From Achromobacter sp. Marseille-Q4962 (GTDB taxonomy: Bacteria > Pseudomonadota > Gammaproteobacteria > Burkholderiales > Burkholderiaceae_B), in assembly GCF_943737005.1 (NCBI RefSeq), contig NZ_CALSFU010000005.1, forward strand, positions 62,001 through 126,000: a DNA stretch of 64,000 bases, given 5' to 3'. Each line of letters starts with the position of its first letter. The stretch's first letter is position 1. A program made the translations under genes and the position numbers. Below are positions 17,890-28,138 of this stretch, in pieces. The notes under the pieces were generated by a model. That model worked only from the letters and a program-made list of their open reading frames with translations. It had not been told where the DNA came from and made no database searches.

Positions 17890-18894
17890 ATGAAGAACCA
17901 CGCTACATCCCGCGCGGGACGCCGCCAGGCGCTGCTGGCCATGACCGCCTTCGCGGCGCTGGCCGCGCTGGGCGGCCCGGCTTGCGCCCAGGGCGGGGAC
18001 TGGCCGTCGCGGCCGGTCAAGCTGGTGGTGCCGTTTCCGCCGGGCGGCAGCACCGACGCCGTGGGCCGCATGCTCGCGGCCGGTCTGTCCAAGGAGCTGG
18101 GACAGACGGTGATCGTCGAGAACAAGGGCGGGGCCAACGGCAATATCGGCTCCGACGCGGTCGCCAAGGCCGAGCCCGATGGCCATACGCTGCTGCTTTC
18201 GGGCGTGGGCTCCAACGCCATCAACTACGCGCTCTACCAGAGCATGCCGTACCGCGACGCGGATTTCTCGCACATTTCGCTGCTGGCGACCGGCCCCAAC
18301 GTGCTGGTGGCCAATCCGGAGTTTCCGGCGCGCACCTTCGCCGAGCTCATCAAGCTGGCGCGCGAGAACCCGGGCAAGTACACCCACGCCAGCTCGGGCA
18401 ACGGCTCCTCGGGCCATCTCGCCATGGAGATGCTGAAGCAGGCGGCCAAGATCGACCTGATGCACGTGCCCTACAAGGGCGGCGCCGCGGCGATCACCGA
18501 CACCATCGCGGGCCGCGTCTCGGTGTTGTTCCTGAACCAGGACAACCTGCTGCCGCAGGTGCAGGCCGGCAAGCTGCGCGCGCTGGCCGTGGCCAGCGCC
18601 AAGCGCAATCCGGCCTATCCCGACACGCCCACCATCGCCGAGTCGGGCTATCCTGGCTTTGCGGCCGAATCGTGGTTCGGCCTGTCGGCGCCGGCCCGGA
18701 CCCCGCCCGCCGTCATCGAGCGGCTGCACCAGGCTACGGTGAAGGCCCTGGCCGATCCCGCCACGCGGCAGAAGCTCGAAAGCGTAGGCTTCGTGGTGGT
18801 GGGCAACGACCCCAAGGCGTTCTCGGCCTTCGTCGGCAACGAGATCGCCAAGTGGGGCGCGGCCGCCAAGGCGTCCGGCGCGCGCATGGACTGA
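17890..18894 (+). CDS. Bug-family periplasmic solute receptor
   Basis: A 334-residue TctC/Bug binding protein, the second in this island. It has a Tat-like or Sec signal (about 1-33; an RAGRRQALL stretch precedes the hydrophobic core, and it ends ACAQ). The mature part starts with WPSRPVKLVVPFPPGGSTD, the pyrrolidone-like carboxylate pocket of the family. SSGNGSSGHLAMEMLK and VPYKGGAAAITD follow. It sits between the dehydratase and garL in the same operon and probably binds the sugar acid being degraded. No TctA/TctB subunit is present nearby, so either it works with a permease elsewhere or it acts as a sensor. Confidence 0.92.
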   Translation: MKNHATSRAGRRQALLAMTAFAALAALGGPACAQGGDWPSRPVKLVVPFPPGGSTDAVGRMLAAGLSKELGQTVIVENKGGANGNIGSDAVAKAEPDGHTLLLSGVGSNAINYALYQSMPYRDADFSHISLLATGPNVLVANPEFPARTFAELIKLARENPGKYTHASSGNGSSGHLAMEMLKQAAKIDLMHVPYKGGAAAITDTIAGRVSVLFLNQDNLLPQVQAGKLRALAVASAKRNPAYPDTPTIAESGYPGFAAESWFGLSAPARTPPAVIERLHQATVKALADPATRQKLESVGFVVVGNDPKAFSAFVGNEIAKWGAAAKASGARMD

Positions 18895-18963
18895 GCTTTT
18901 CCCGCCGCGGCCCCGGCCGGCCGCGGCTCTTCGATTCCGCATCCCTGAAAGGCAAATGCAGCA

Positions 18964-19731
18964 ATGAATTCACCGCTACCCAACCGTTTCCGCCAACGCA
19001 TCCTGGCCCGCGAGCGCCTCATCGGCTTCTGGATGTGCATGGCCAGCCACATCACGGCCGAGGTGGCCGGCCTGGCCGAGTTCGACTGGCTGCTCCTCGA
19101 CGGCGAGCACTCGCCCAACGACGTGCCCATGTTCCTGCAGCAGTTGCAGGCCTTGCAGGCCAGCGGCAGCGCGCCCATCGGCCGGCCGTCGTGGAACGAC
19201 CCCGTGGAGATCAAGCGCCTGCTGGACATCGGTTTCTACAACCTGCTGATTCCTTTCGTGGAGTCGGAAGACGACGCGCGGCGCGCGGTGGCGGCCACCC
19301 GCTATCCGCCGCAGGGCATCCGGGGCGTGGCCGGCGCGCAGCGCAGCAACCGCTACGGCACCGTGCCGGGCTATCTGCAGACCATCAATGACAACATCTG
19401 TGTGCTGGTGCAGATCGAGAGCCGGCCGGGCATCGAAGCCGTGGACGAGATCGCCTCGGTGGAGGGCGTGGACGGCGTGTTCATCGGTCCTTCGGACCTG
19501 GCCGCGGCGCTGGGCCATCTGGGCAATCCCGGCCACCCCGAGGTCCAGGAGGCCATCCGCCACCTCTACCAGCGCATCAGCGCGCAGGGCAAGGCAGTGG
19601 GCATCCTGGCCCCGGTGGCGGCCGACGCGCGCCGCTACCTCGACATGGGCATGCACTTCGTGGCGGTGGGCACCGACCTGGGCGTGTTCAAACAGGCCAC
19701 TTTCGCCCTGCGCGAGGCATTTCCCACCTGA
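18964..19731 (+). CDS. garL: 2-dehydro-3-deoxyglucarate aldolase (GarL type)
   Basis: A 255-residue class II metal-dependent HpcH/HpaI-family aldolase. The sequence follows E. coli GarL closely: FDWLLLDGEHSPND, KRLLDIGFYNLLIPFVE with the metal-binding glutamate, ATRYPPQGIRGV, VQIESRPG, GPSDLAAALGHLGN and GILAPVAADARRYL. GarL splits 5-keto-4-deoxyglucarate to pyruvate and tartronate semialdehyde. The family is promiscuous on 2-keto-3-deoxy acids. It is the last gene of the sugar-acid operon and ends 6 bp from the stop of the convergent lysA, with no terminator in between. I prefer GarL to HpaI on the segments listed. Confidence 0.88.
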   Translation: MNSPLPNRFRQRILARERLIGFWMCMASHITAEVAGLAEFDWLLLDGEHSPNDVPMFLQQLQALQASGSAPIGRPSWNDPVEIKRLLDIGFYNLLIPFVESEDDARRAVAATRYPPQGIRGVAGAQRSNRYGTVPGYLQTINDNICVLVQIESRPGIEAVDEIASVEGVDGVFIGPSDLAAALGHLGNPGHPEVQEAIRHLYQRISAQGKAVGILAPVAADARRYLDMGMHFVAVGTDLGVFKQATFALREAFPT

Positions 19732-19737
19732 ACGCGC

Positions 19738-20973
19738 TCAGCGCGTGTTTTCCAGCGCCAGCAGCTCGTCCACCGTCTGGCGACGGCGGATCAGCGTGGC
19801 GCGGTCGCCGTCGAGCAGCACCTCGGCTGCCAGCGGCCGGCTGTTGTAGTTGGAAGACATGGAAGCGCCGTAGGCGCCGGCGTTATGAAAGAACAGCAGG
19901 TCGCCCACGCGAGGGCGCGGCAGCGCCTGCTCCGATACCACGCCGCCGGCGTCCTGCGTGAACACGTCCCCGGACTCGCACAGCGGGCCGGCCACGGTCA
20001 GCGGCGCCAGGGCGCCGTCGCGCGGCGCATCGCCGCGCGCGTGCACCTCGATGCGGTGGTGGCTGCCGTACATGGCCGGCCGCATCAGGTCATTGAAGCC
20101 CGCGTCCACCAGCGCGAAATCGCGCCCGGGGCGGCCGCTCAGCGCATGCACCTCCGCCACCAGCACGCCCGCCTCGGCCACCAGGAAGCGGCCGGGTTCG
20201 ATTTCCAGCCGCACGGCGTGGCCCAGTTGCGCCTCGATGCGCTTGCGGGCCGCGTCCCATTGCGCGAAGTAGTGCGCGGTGTCGATGCGCGGCTCTCCCT
20301 CGCGGTACGGGATCGACAGGCCGCCGCCCGCCGAGATGGCTTCGATGTCGTGGCCCAGCCCCGCCACCGTTTGCACCATGGCGTCGCAGACCTGCGAGAG
20401 ATGGCCGTAGTCCACGCCCGAGCCGATGTGCATGTGGATGCCGACCAGCTTCAGGCCGTGGCGGCGCACGATGTCCAGCGCCCGTCCGGTGTCTCCGATC
20501 CAGATGCCGTGCTTGCTCTGCGGGCCGCCGGTGTTGGTCTTGTTGCTGTGGCCGTGGCCGAATCCGGGGTTGATGCGCAGCCACACGCGATGGCCGGGCG
20601 ACTGGATGCCCACCCGTTCCAGCATGTCCAGCGAGCCCGCGTTCACGGTAATGCCGTGCTCGCGCACGGCGGCCATGGTGGCGTGATCGATGAGGTCCGC
20701 GGTGAAGACGATGCCCTCGGGCTCGCCGCCGGGGCGAAAGCCCGCCGCCAGGCTGCGCTGGATTTCGCCCAGCGACACCGCGTCCACCACCGTGCCCGCT
20801 TCCCGCATGAGCTTCAGGATATGGATGTTGGAGCAGGCTTTCTGCGCGTAGCGGAGGGTGTCGAACTGGCGGAGCTGCCCGATGCGTTCGCGGATGACCG
20901 CCGCGTCGTAGACCCAGAGCGGGGTGCCGTAGCGTTCGGCGAGGTCGGAAAGCTGGCGGGGATCGAAAGCCAT
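19738..20973 (-). CDS. lysA: Diaminopimelate decarboxylase
   Basis: A 411-residue fold-III PLP decarboxylase making L-lysine from meso-diaminopimelate. The PLP lysine is in RYAQKACSN (K45). The glycine-rich AGGGLSIPY phosphate loop, the EPGRFLVAEAG segment and the active-site CESGDVF cysteine region are present. The ATG at 20973 gives the usual short N-terminus; an upstream in-frame ATG (21051) overlaps the promoter region. It is divergent from a LysR-type gene at 21098, the classical lysA-lysR arrangement in which LysR activates lysA under lysine limitation. Confidence 0.94.
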   Translation of the reverse strand: MAFDPRQLSDLAERYGTPLWVYDAAVIRERIGQLRQFDTLRYAQKACSNIHILKLMREAGTVVDAVSLGEIQRSLAAGFRPGGEPEGIVFTADLIDHATMAAVREHGITVNAGSLDMLERVGIQSPGHRVWLRINPGFGHGHSNKTNTGGPQSKHGIWIGDTGRALDIVRRHGLKLVGIHMHIGSGVDYGHLSQVCDAMVQTVAGLGHDIEAISAGGGLSIPYREGEPRIDTAHYFAQWDAARKRIEAQLGHAVRLEIEPGRFLVAEAGVLVAEVHALSGRPGRDFALVDAGFNDLMRPAMYGSHHRIEVHARGDAPRDGALAPLTVAGPLCESGDVFTQDAGGVVSEQALPRPRVGDLLFFHNAGAYGASMSSNYNSRPLAAEVLLDGDRATLIRRRQTVDELLALENTR

Positions 20974-21097
20974 GTCTGATGCGTCTCGGAAAGAAAATGC
21001 GCGCCGGTCTTTCCGGCGCGGGAGGGCGCCATCATGACGCGAAATCCCCATGCCGTAAAATGCCTTCTATTAAAGCATTCATTCATATCTGATATAC
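20974..21097. promoter_or_regulatory. lysA/lysR divergent control region
   Basis: This 124-bp gap has a distinctly AT-rich half next to lysR and must hold both promoters. ATATCTGATAT (21085-21095) is a perfect short palindrome immediately before the lysR start codon. LysR-type regulators bind T-N11-A palindromes in exactly such gaps. I cannot fix -10/-35 boxes with confidence. Confidence 0.45.
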
Positions 21098-22021
21098 ATG
21101 AGCCAGCTATCGCACCGGCATGTCGAGCTGTTCCGCGCACTGATGCTCGCCGGCAGCGCCACGCGGGCGGCCGAGTTGCTGCGCACCTCGCAGCCGACCG
21201 TGAGCCGCGAGCTGGCCCGGCTGGAGCGCATGCTGGGGCTGGCGCTGTTCGAGCGCGTGCGCGGCCGGCTGCGGCCTACGGCGCAGGCGCTGGCGCTTTA
21301 CGAGGAAGTGCGGCGCTCGTACACGGGCCTGGAGCGCGTCGCCGCGGCGGCGGCGCGTCTGCGCGCCTTCCACGACGGCCAATTGGCCGTGATCGCGCTG
21401 CCGGCGTTTTCGCACTCGATCCTGCCTGGCGCCTGCCGCCGGTTTCACGCGCGCCATCCGGACGCCAGCGTCTCGGTCGAAAACCAGGAATCGCCGGTGC
21501 TCGAAGAATGGCTGAGCGCCCAGCGTTACGACCTGGGTCTGACCGAGCGCGATGCCGCGCCCGCGGGCACCCGGCTGGAAACCTTGCTGGAAGTGGACGA
21601 GGTATGCGTGCTGCCCGCCGGACATCCCTTGCTGGCGCGGCGGGCCATTGCGCTGCAGGATCTGGCCGGGCAGGCGTTCGTGTGCCTGTCGCCCAGCGAT
21701 CCGTACCGCCTCCAGATCGACGCGGCGTTCGCGGAGCTGGGCGTGGCGCCGCGTCCGGTGGCGGAAACGCCCACGGCCGTGTCGGTGTGCGCCTTCGTGC
21801 GGCAGGGGCTGGGGGCGGCCATCGTCAACCCCCTGACGGCGTTGGACTTCGCCGGACCGCATCTGCACCTGCGGCCGCTGACGCGGTCTTTTCCGTTTCG
21901 CGTCGGCATGGTGTTTCCCGAGCACCGGCCGGCCAATTCATTGGCGGCGGACTTCCGCGTGGCGTTGCAGGAAGAAGTCCGGGCCATGCGGGCCGCGCTT
22001 GCGCGGCAGGTCTCGGCATAG
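21098..22021 (+). CDS. lysR: LysR-type regulator, probable LysR
   Basis: A 307-residue LysR-type transcription factor. An N-terminal winged helix (about 1-60; RHVELFRALMLAGSATRAAELL then SQPTVSRELARLERMLG) is followed by a LysR_substrate domain (about 90-295). Divergence from lysA and the HVELFRALM start, typical of the lysA activator of proteobacteria, support naming it lysR. A perfect terminator follows at 22071-22099. Diaminopimelate would be the expected co-inducer, from knowledge of E. coli LysR. Confidence 0.85.
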   Translation: MSQLSHRHVELFRALMLAGSATRAAELLRTSQPTVSRELARLERMLGLALFERVRGRLRPTAQALALYEEVRRSYTGLERVAAAAARLRAFHDGQLAVIALPAFSHSILPGACRRFHARHPDASVSVENQESPVLEEWLSAQRYDLGLTERDAAPAGTRLETLLEVDEVCVLPAGHPLLARRAIALQDLAGQAFVCLSPSDPYRLQIDAAFAELGVAPRPVAETPTAVSVCAFVRQGLGAAIVNPLTALDFAGPHLHLRPLTRSFPFRVGMVFPEHRPANSLAADFRVALQEEVRAMRAALARQVSA

Positions 22022-22070
22022 GGAGCGCCATGGGCGCGGACGGTTCCACACGTGCCCGGCGTTCCCACGC

Positions 22071-22099
22071 AAAAAAGGATGCCCGCGGGCATCCTTTTT
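22071..22099. terminator. Bidirectional intrinsic terminator
   Basis: A-run, GGATGCCCG/CGGGCATCC stem and T-run together form a palindrome from 22072 to 22099. It lies between the convergent lysR (+) and rpsT (-) genes and can serve both. Confidence 0.93.
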
Positions 22100-22146
22100 C
22101 ATTTGCCGTATTCGTGCTGCCCCGGCAGGCGGGGCGGCAGAATGGC

Positions 22147-22410
22147 TCAGGCCAGCGCCTTGATGGCGGCGGCCAGGCGGCTCTTGTGGCGAGCGGCCTT
22201 GTTCTTGTGAATGATGTTCTTGTCGGCCACGCGGTCGATCACGCTGGTGGCCTTCTGGAACACTTCGCCTGCCGCAGCTTTGTCGCCAGCGGCGATGGCT
22301 TGACGAACACGCTTGATGGCGGTGCGCAGCATCGAGCGCAGGCTGGAATTGTGCTTGTTGCGCTCGATGGATTGGCGAGCGCGCTTGCGTGCTTGGGCGG
22401 TATTGGCCAT
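22147..22410 (-). CDS. rpsT: 30S ribosomal protein S20
   Basis: An 87-residue, very basic protein with the S20 pattern [21 protein letters not shown], then [17 protein letters not shown] and [18 protein letters not shown]. It binds 16S rRNA early in 30S assembly. The ATG at 22410 is the family start. The in-frame extension to 22494 runs into the AT-rich promoter region. It stands alone, as in most bacteria, and ends at the shared terminator 22071-22099. Confidence 0.97.
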   Translation of the reverse strand: MANTAQARKRARQSIERNKHNSSLRSMLRTAIKRVRQAIAAGDKAAAGEVFQKATSVIDRVADKNIIHKNKAARHKSRLAAAIKALA

Positions 22411-22575
22411 GTTGCTATATAAGTTGAATTCGGCAAAGACAAAGATTTTAGCAATTCCGCCAGGGAATGCAAGTACAGCCTGCTGAATTTGCACAGACCG
22501 GGGCCGCCGCAGACCCTTCGGCGGGCGCTGGGGAGTATACCTCAGGCCGGAAATGACGGGCGGGAGGGCGCAGCC

Positions 22576-23553
22576 CTAGCCCGCGACGTTGATGGACACG
22601 AACCAGGGGGTGTAGCGCCGCACCTCGATGGGCATGCTTTCCTGCAGGGCCGACAGGGCGGCGTCCGTGTTGTCGAGCGGGAAGTGGCCGTACACGGGCA
22701 GGCCGCCCGCCGCCATCGAGACGCGCAGCGCGCCGCTGCGGTACGGGCGCAGGGCGGCGATCACTTCGGCCAGCGGCCGGCCGCGCGCGTCGACCCAGCC
22801 GTTTTCCCAGGCGGCTTCGGCGGTCAGCTCGGCGCGCGGGGTGTCCATGCGCGCCGCGTCGAAGCGCGCGCCGGTGCCGGCCCGCACCACGCCGTGGGCG
22901 CCGGCCATGGTTTCGACCTCGACTTCGTGCTCGTGCACCACCACCACCGTGCGCTGCGCCTGCTGGCGCACCATGTAGCGGGTGCCCAGCGCCCGCACCG
23001 TGCCCTGGGCGGTCTGCACCAGGAAGGGGCGGCGCGCATCCGGCGCGACGGCTACCGTGACCGCGCCGTCGAGCAGGCGGACCTGGCGGTAGGCGGGCGT
23101 GAAATCCAGATTGACGCGGCTGCGCGCGTCCAGCAGCAACTGGCTGCCGTCGGACAACATGTAGCGGCGGCGCTGGCCGGTGGGGGTGGCGGCGTCGGCC
23201 GCTACGCTGCTCAGCGGATAATAGGCGTTGCCCACATAGCCGGCGAAGGCGCCGGTGCAGGCGAGGGCCAGTCCGCCGGCCAGGAAACGGCGGCGCGAGC
23301 CCGGAACCGGCGCGGGCGGGGGCGCCTCGGCGTCGGAGGTGGGATAGCCGACCGGATACGCGTCGCCGAGCCGGCCGAACGCGGAGCCGGCCAGCGAACT
23401 GCTGAGCTGCTGCCAAGCGTTCTCGTGGCTGGGGTCGGCCGCGCGCCAGGCCAGGAATTCGTCATAATCCTGGGCGGTTGCACGGCCGGACCGCAGCAAC
23501 AGCAACCAGTTGATTACCTGGTCGGCCACGGGTTTTCCTTGTGCGTAATTCAT
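22576..23553 (-). CDS. FecR-family anti-sigma/regulator, orphan
   Basis: A 325-residue full-length FecR-type protein. The N-terminal DUF4880 (about 8-50) includes INWLLLLRSGRATAQDYDEFLAWRAADP in part, with the conserved HENAWQQL. An RRRF-preceded membrane segment lies at about 88-108, the periplasmic FecR domain (about 125-225) follows, and a C-terminal DUF4974/secretin-like domain (about 250-325) ends it. Such proteins normally carry a siderophore-receptor signal to an ECF sigma factor encoded just upstream. Here the upstream DNA is a repeat array and no sigma or TonB-receptor gene is in the window. The ATG at 23553 gives the normal family N-terminus. Confidence 0.88.
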   Translation of the reverse strand: MNYAQGKPVADQVINWLLLLRSGRATAQDYDEFLAWRAADPSHENAWQQLSSSLAGSAFGRLGDAYPVGYPTSDAEAPPPAPVPGSRRRFLAGGLALACTGAFAGYVGNAYYPLSSVAADAATPTGQRRRYMLSDGSQLLLDARSRVNLDFTPAYRQVRLLDGAVTVAVAPDARRPFLVQTAQGTVRALGTRYMVRQQAQRTVVVVHEHEVEVETMAGAHGVVRAGTGARFDAARMDTPRAELTAEAAWENGWVDARGRPLAEVIAALRPYRSGALRVSMAAGGLPVYGHFPLDNTDAALSALQESMPIEVRRYTPWFVSINVAG

Positions 23554-23662
23554 TCGTGTCCCACGGAGGCGGGTGGGAATCCTGCAATGCCAACTTGTAA
23601 ATAATAAAGGTTTTTTACCAAAGATTACCGGGTGGCTGTCAATTCTTGACGGAAATTTAAAT

Positions 23663-23691
23663 AAAAAACCGGCGCTGGGCCGGCTTTTTTT
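23663..23691. terminator. Intrinsic terminator beside repeat array
   Basis: A-run (23663-23668), stem CCGGC (23669-23673) with GCCGG (23679-23683), then a T-run to 23691. It separates fecR from the repeat array and murJ. Both A- and T-runs allow function in either direction. The 110 bp from here to the fecR start are AT-rich and probably hold its promoter. Confidence 0.75.
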
Positions 23692-23692
23692 G

Positions 23693-24018
23693 TCGCCGGG
23701 CCGCCCCAAGACAAAAAGCGCCCCCCTTGGGGGGGCAGCAAGCCCGCGCAGCGGGCGCGGCGCGGGGGGCCCATTTCATCGCCGGGCCGCCCCAAGACAA
23801 AAAGCGCCCCCTTGGGGGGCAGCAAGCCCGCGCAGCGGGCGCGGCGCGGGGGGCCCCATTTCATCGCCGGGCCGCCCCAAGACAAAAAGCGCCCCTTGGG
23901 GGGCAGCAAGCCCGCGCAGCGGGCGCGGCGTGGGGGGCCCTTTTCATCGCTGGGCCGCCCCAAGACAAAAAGCGCCCCCTTGGGGGCAGCAAGCCCGCGC
24001 AGCGGGCGCGGCGCGGGG
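23693..24018. repeat. Four tandem ~85-bp GC-rich repeats
   Basis: Copies start at 23693, 23779, 23864 and 23947 (periods 86, 85 and 83; the last is truncated). Each holds, in order, TCGCCGGGCCGCCCCAAGAC, AAAAAGCG, a C-run/TT/G-run hairpin, GCAGCAAGC, the inverted repeat CCCGCGCAGCGGG, and a GGCGCGGGGGGCCC tail. The homopolymer lengths differ between copies (C6-G7, C5-G6, C4-G6, C5-G5). Read on the minus strand, each copy is a C/G hairpin followed by GCTTTTT, that is, terminator-like and pointing away from murJ. The array fills the 498-bp gap between murJ and fecR; I see no gene in that gap. Confidence 0.9.
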
Positions 24019-24051
24019 CTTCTTTCTTCATGCGGGACGAAAATCCCGCAT

Positions 24052-25611
24052 TCAGCCGCTGCGCGCGCGCCGAAAATCGCGCGGGCGGAAGCCGAACGCG
24101 AACAGCATCGAGAAATACACCAGGCCGCTGGCCGCCAGCACGCCGGCCAGGCAGGCGACCCGGCGCCAAGCATGCGCCTGCAGGCCGATCCAGTCGATCC
24201 GCTGATCGGCGTAGATCAAAAGCGCAGCCAGGGCGGCCAGGGCCGGCAGCAGGCGCAGCGCAAAGACGGCCCAGCCCGCGCCGGGCCGGTATACCCCGCG
24301 CCGGCGCAGGCCCAGGAGCAGCGCCAGCGCATTCAGGCAGGCGCCCAGCCCGATGGCCAGCGCCAAGCCGGCGTGCGAGAAAAGGGGCACGAAGGCGAGG
24401 TTCATCAGCTGCGTGAGCAGCAGCACGCCGATGGCGATTTTCACGGGCGTGCGGATGTCCTGCTTGGCGTAGAACCCGGGGGCGAGGATTTTCACCGACA
24501 GCAGGCCGATCAGCCCGGCGGAGTAGGCGATCACGGCCAGCCGCGTCTGGCCCACGTCGGCGGCGTCGAAGCGGCCGTAGTGGAACAGCGTGGCCACCAG
24601 CCCGTCGGACAGCAGCGCCATGCCGACGGCGGCCGGCAGCCCCAGCAGCAGCACCAGGCGCAGGCCCCAGTCGAGCAGCGCGCTGTAGCCGCCATGGTCG
24701 TCGCGCGCATGCGCGGCGGAGAGGCTGGGCAGCAGCACCGTGCCCAGCGCCACGCCCAGCAGGGCGGTGGGGAATTCCATGAGGCGGTCGGCGAAGGACA
24801 GCCAGGTCACGCTGCCGGGCTTGAGCCAGGTGGCGATGTTTGTGTTGATGAGCAGCGAGATCTGCGCCACGGATACGCCCAGCGTGGCGGGCGCCATCTG
24901 CTTCAGGATGCGCTGCACCGTGGCGTCGCGCCAGGCTTCGCGCACGCGCAGGCTCAGGCGCGGCGTCAGGCCCAGGCGCGCCAGCGCGGCCCATTGCACC
25001 GCCAGTTGCGCCACGCCGCCGGCCATCACGCCGACCGACAGCGCATAGATGGGCACGGCCATGATCGGCGCCAGCCACAGGCAGGCGCCGATCATGGCCA
25101 GGTTGAGCAGCACGGGCGTGAAGGCGGGCACCGCGAAGCGCCGCCAGGTATTGAGCACGCCCGAGGCGAAGGCGACCAGCGACATGCACAGGATGTACGG
25201 GAACATCATGCGCGTCATCCAGACGGCGGCGCCGAATTCGGTTTCGCGGGCCGCGCCGCGCAGGCCGCTGGCCATGGCGGACACCACCCAGGGCGCGGCC
25301 GCGATGCCGGCCAGCGTGATGGCCATGAGCGCCAGCGTCAGCAGCAGCGCCACGCGGTCCAGCAGCGTGCGGACGGCGTCTTCGCCGCGGTTGGCGCGCG
25401 CCGCGCCGAGTATGGGCACGAACGCCTGGGAAAACGCGCCTTCGGCGAAGAGCCGCCGCAGCAGGTTGGGAATGCGGAACGCGACCCAGAACGCATCGGT
25501 GAGCGGGCCCGCGCCGAATGCGCGCGCGACCAGGATGTCGCGGACGAGGCCGGAGACGCGGGAGAGCAGGGTGAGGCCGCTGACCGTGGCCGCGGAACGG
25601 AAAAGACTCAT
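24052..25611 (-). CDS. murJ: Lipid II flippase MurJ
   Basis: A 519-residue MOP-superfamily protein with about 14 membrane helices that flips lipid II across the inner membrane. The N-terminus (SGLTLLSRVSGLVRDILVARAFG) and the GPLTDAFWVAFRIPNLLRRLFAEGAFSQAF region, quoted here only to mark the site, are highly characteristic. The essential arginines of the central cavity lie in these segments. Length matches E. coli MurJ (511). It ends 34 bp from the repeat array. An SDR gene lies 92 bp upstream on the same strand. It lies one gene from rpsT, and many proteobacteria keep murJ near rpsT. Confidence 0.96.
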   Translation of the reverse strand: MSLFRSAATVSGLTLLSRVSGLVRDILVARAFGAGPLTDAFWVAFRIPNLLRRLFAEGAFSQAFVPILGAARANRGEDAVRTLLDRVALLLTLALMAITLAGIAAAPWVVSAMASGLRGAARETEFGAAVWMTRMMFPYILCMSLVAFASGVLNTWRRFAVPAFTPVLLNLAMIGACLWLAPIMAVPIYALSVGVMAGGVAQLAVQWAALARLGLTPRLSLRVREAWRDATVQRILKQMAPATLGVSVAQISLLINTNIATWLKPGSVTWLSFADRLMEFPTALLGVALGTVLLPSLSAAHARDDHGGYSALLDWGLRLVLLLGLPAAVGMALLSDGLVATLFHYGRFDAADVGQTRLAVIAYSAGLIGLLSVKILAPGFYAKQDIRTPVKIAIGVLLLTQLMNLAFVPLFSHAGLALAIGLGACLNALALLLGLRRRGVYRPGAGWAVFALRLLPALAALAALLIYADQRIDWIGLQAHAWRRVACLAGVLAASGLVYFSMLFAFGFRPRDFRRARSG

Positions 25612-25703
25612 GGAAGGCGGGAAGCGGGGAGGGGTGGGCCGGCGCCGCCCCGGACAGCGGTTTCCGGGGCAGAGGCCGGCCGCACGGCCGTGCGCGGGCC
25701 GGT

Positions 25704-26462
25704 TTACTTCGGCGGCATGCGGATGGCGCCATCCAGGCGGATGGTTTCGCCGTTGAGCATGTCGTTGGTGATGATGCTGTGGACCAGCTTGGCGTAGTCT
25801 TCGGGACGGCCGAGGCGGGCGGGGAAGGGGATGCTGGCGGCCAGCGAGTCCTGCACTTCCTGGGGCATGCCGAAGATCATGGGCGTGCCGAAGATGCCGG
25901 GAGCGATGGTCATGCAGCGGATGCCGGTCTTGGCCAGATCGCGCGCGATGGGCAGCGTCATGCCGGCCACGCCCGCCTTGGAGGCGGAATACGCGGCCTG
26001 CCCGATCTGGCCGTCGAACGCCGCCACCGAGGCGGTGTTGATGAGCACGCCGCGCTCGCCGGTGGGCTCGGGCGCGTTGGCGCTCATGGCCTCGGCGGCC
26101 AGGCGCATCATGTTGAAGCTGCCGATGAGGTTGACGGAGATCACTTTCTGGAAGAGATCCAGCGGGTGAGCGCCGTTCTTGCCGACGATCTTCGCCGCCG
26201 GGGCGATGCCGGCGCAGTTGACCAGGCCGAAGAGGGCGCCCAGTTCCTTGGCGGCGGCCACGGCGCGCTGGCCGTCGGTTTCCTGGGTGACGTCGCAGTG
26301 CACGTAGCGCTGGCCCAGCTCCTTGGCCAGCGCCTCGCCGGCCTCGTCCTGCACGTCGGCGATGACCACCTTGGCGCCGTTCTGCACCAGCATGCGTACG
26401 GTGCCTGCGCCCAGGCCGGAGGCGCCGCCGGTCACGATGAATACCTTGTTCGCGATTTCCAT
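25704..26462 (-). CDS. HSD10-type SDR (3-hydroxyacyl-CoA dehydrogenase)
   Basis: A 252-residue SDR closest to the type-2 3-hydroxyacyl-CoA dehydrogenase (HSD17B10-like) group. Nucleotide motif [11 protein letters not shown] (about 11-21), the DVTQ acidic segment and NCAGI follow. Catalytic YSASK is in [14 protein letters not shown], and the family-specific APGIFGTPM and [15 protein letters not shown] are present. It would oxidise 3-hydroxyacyl-CoA in fatty-acid or branched-chain amino-acid breakdown, in the cytoplasm. It is followed by murJ, with no obvious functional link. Confidence 0.88.
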   Translation of the reverse strand: MEIANKVFIVTGGASGLGAGTVRMLVQNGAKVVIADVQDEAGEALAKELGQRYVHCDVTQETDGQRAVAAAKELGALFGLVNCAGIAPAAKIVGKNGAHPLDLFQKVISVNLIGSFNMMRLAAEAMSANAPEPTGERGVLINTASVAAFDGQIGQAAYSASKAGVAGMTLPIARDLAKTGIRCMTIAPGIFGTPMIFGMPQEVQDSLAASIPFPARLGRPEDYAKLVHSIITNDMLNGETIRLDGAIRMPPK

Positions 26463-26520
26463 GTCTCTGCTACCCCATGAACTCGATGGATTGGACGCGG
26501 CGCGGGCGGCGCCGCGAAGA

Positions 26521-26553
26521 AAAGAAAAAGCCTCCGGGCCGCGGCCCGGAGGC
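26521..26553 (-). terminator. Intrinsic terminator after adk
   Basis: An 11-bp perfect stem (26530-26540 with 26543-26553; GCCTCCGGGCC) followed on the minus strand by CTTTTTCTTTTC. It ends the kdsB-adk transcript 24 bases after the adk stop. Confidence 0.92.
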
Positions 26554-26576
26554 CTCGGGCGGCCGTCGGCGCGCGG

Positions 26577-28100
<1,524 letters not shown>

Positions 28101-28138
28101 TCAGGCCCGCGCGGGCGGGCAGGAAGTGGAGAGTCGCG

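Noticed and set aside
18964-19731. 4-hydroxy-2-oxoheptanedioate aldolase (HpaI) as partner of hpaD
   Set aside because: Same superfamily, but motifs such as KRLLDIGFYNLLIPFVE and GPSDLAAALGHLGN follow GarL, and the gene belongs to the sugar-acid operon 12 kb away from hpaD.
23693-24018. Possible CRISPR array
   Set aside because: The four repeats are directly contiguous, about 85 bp long with no unique spacers, and no cas gene is nearby.
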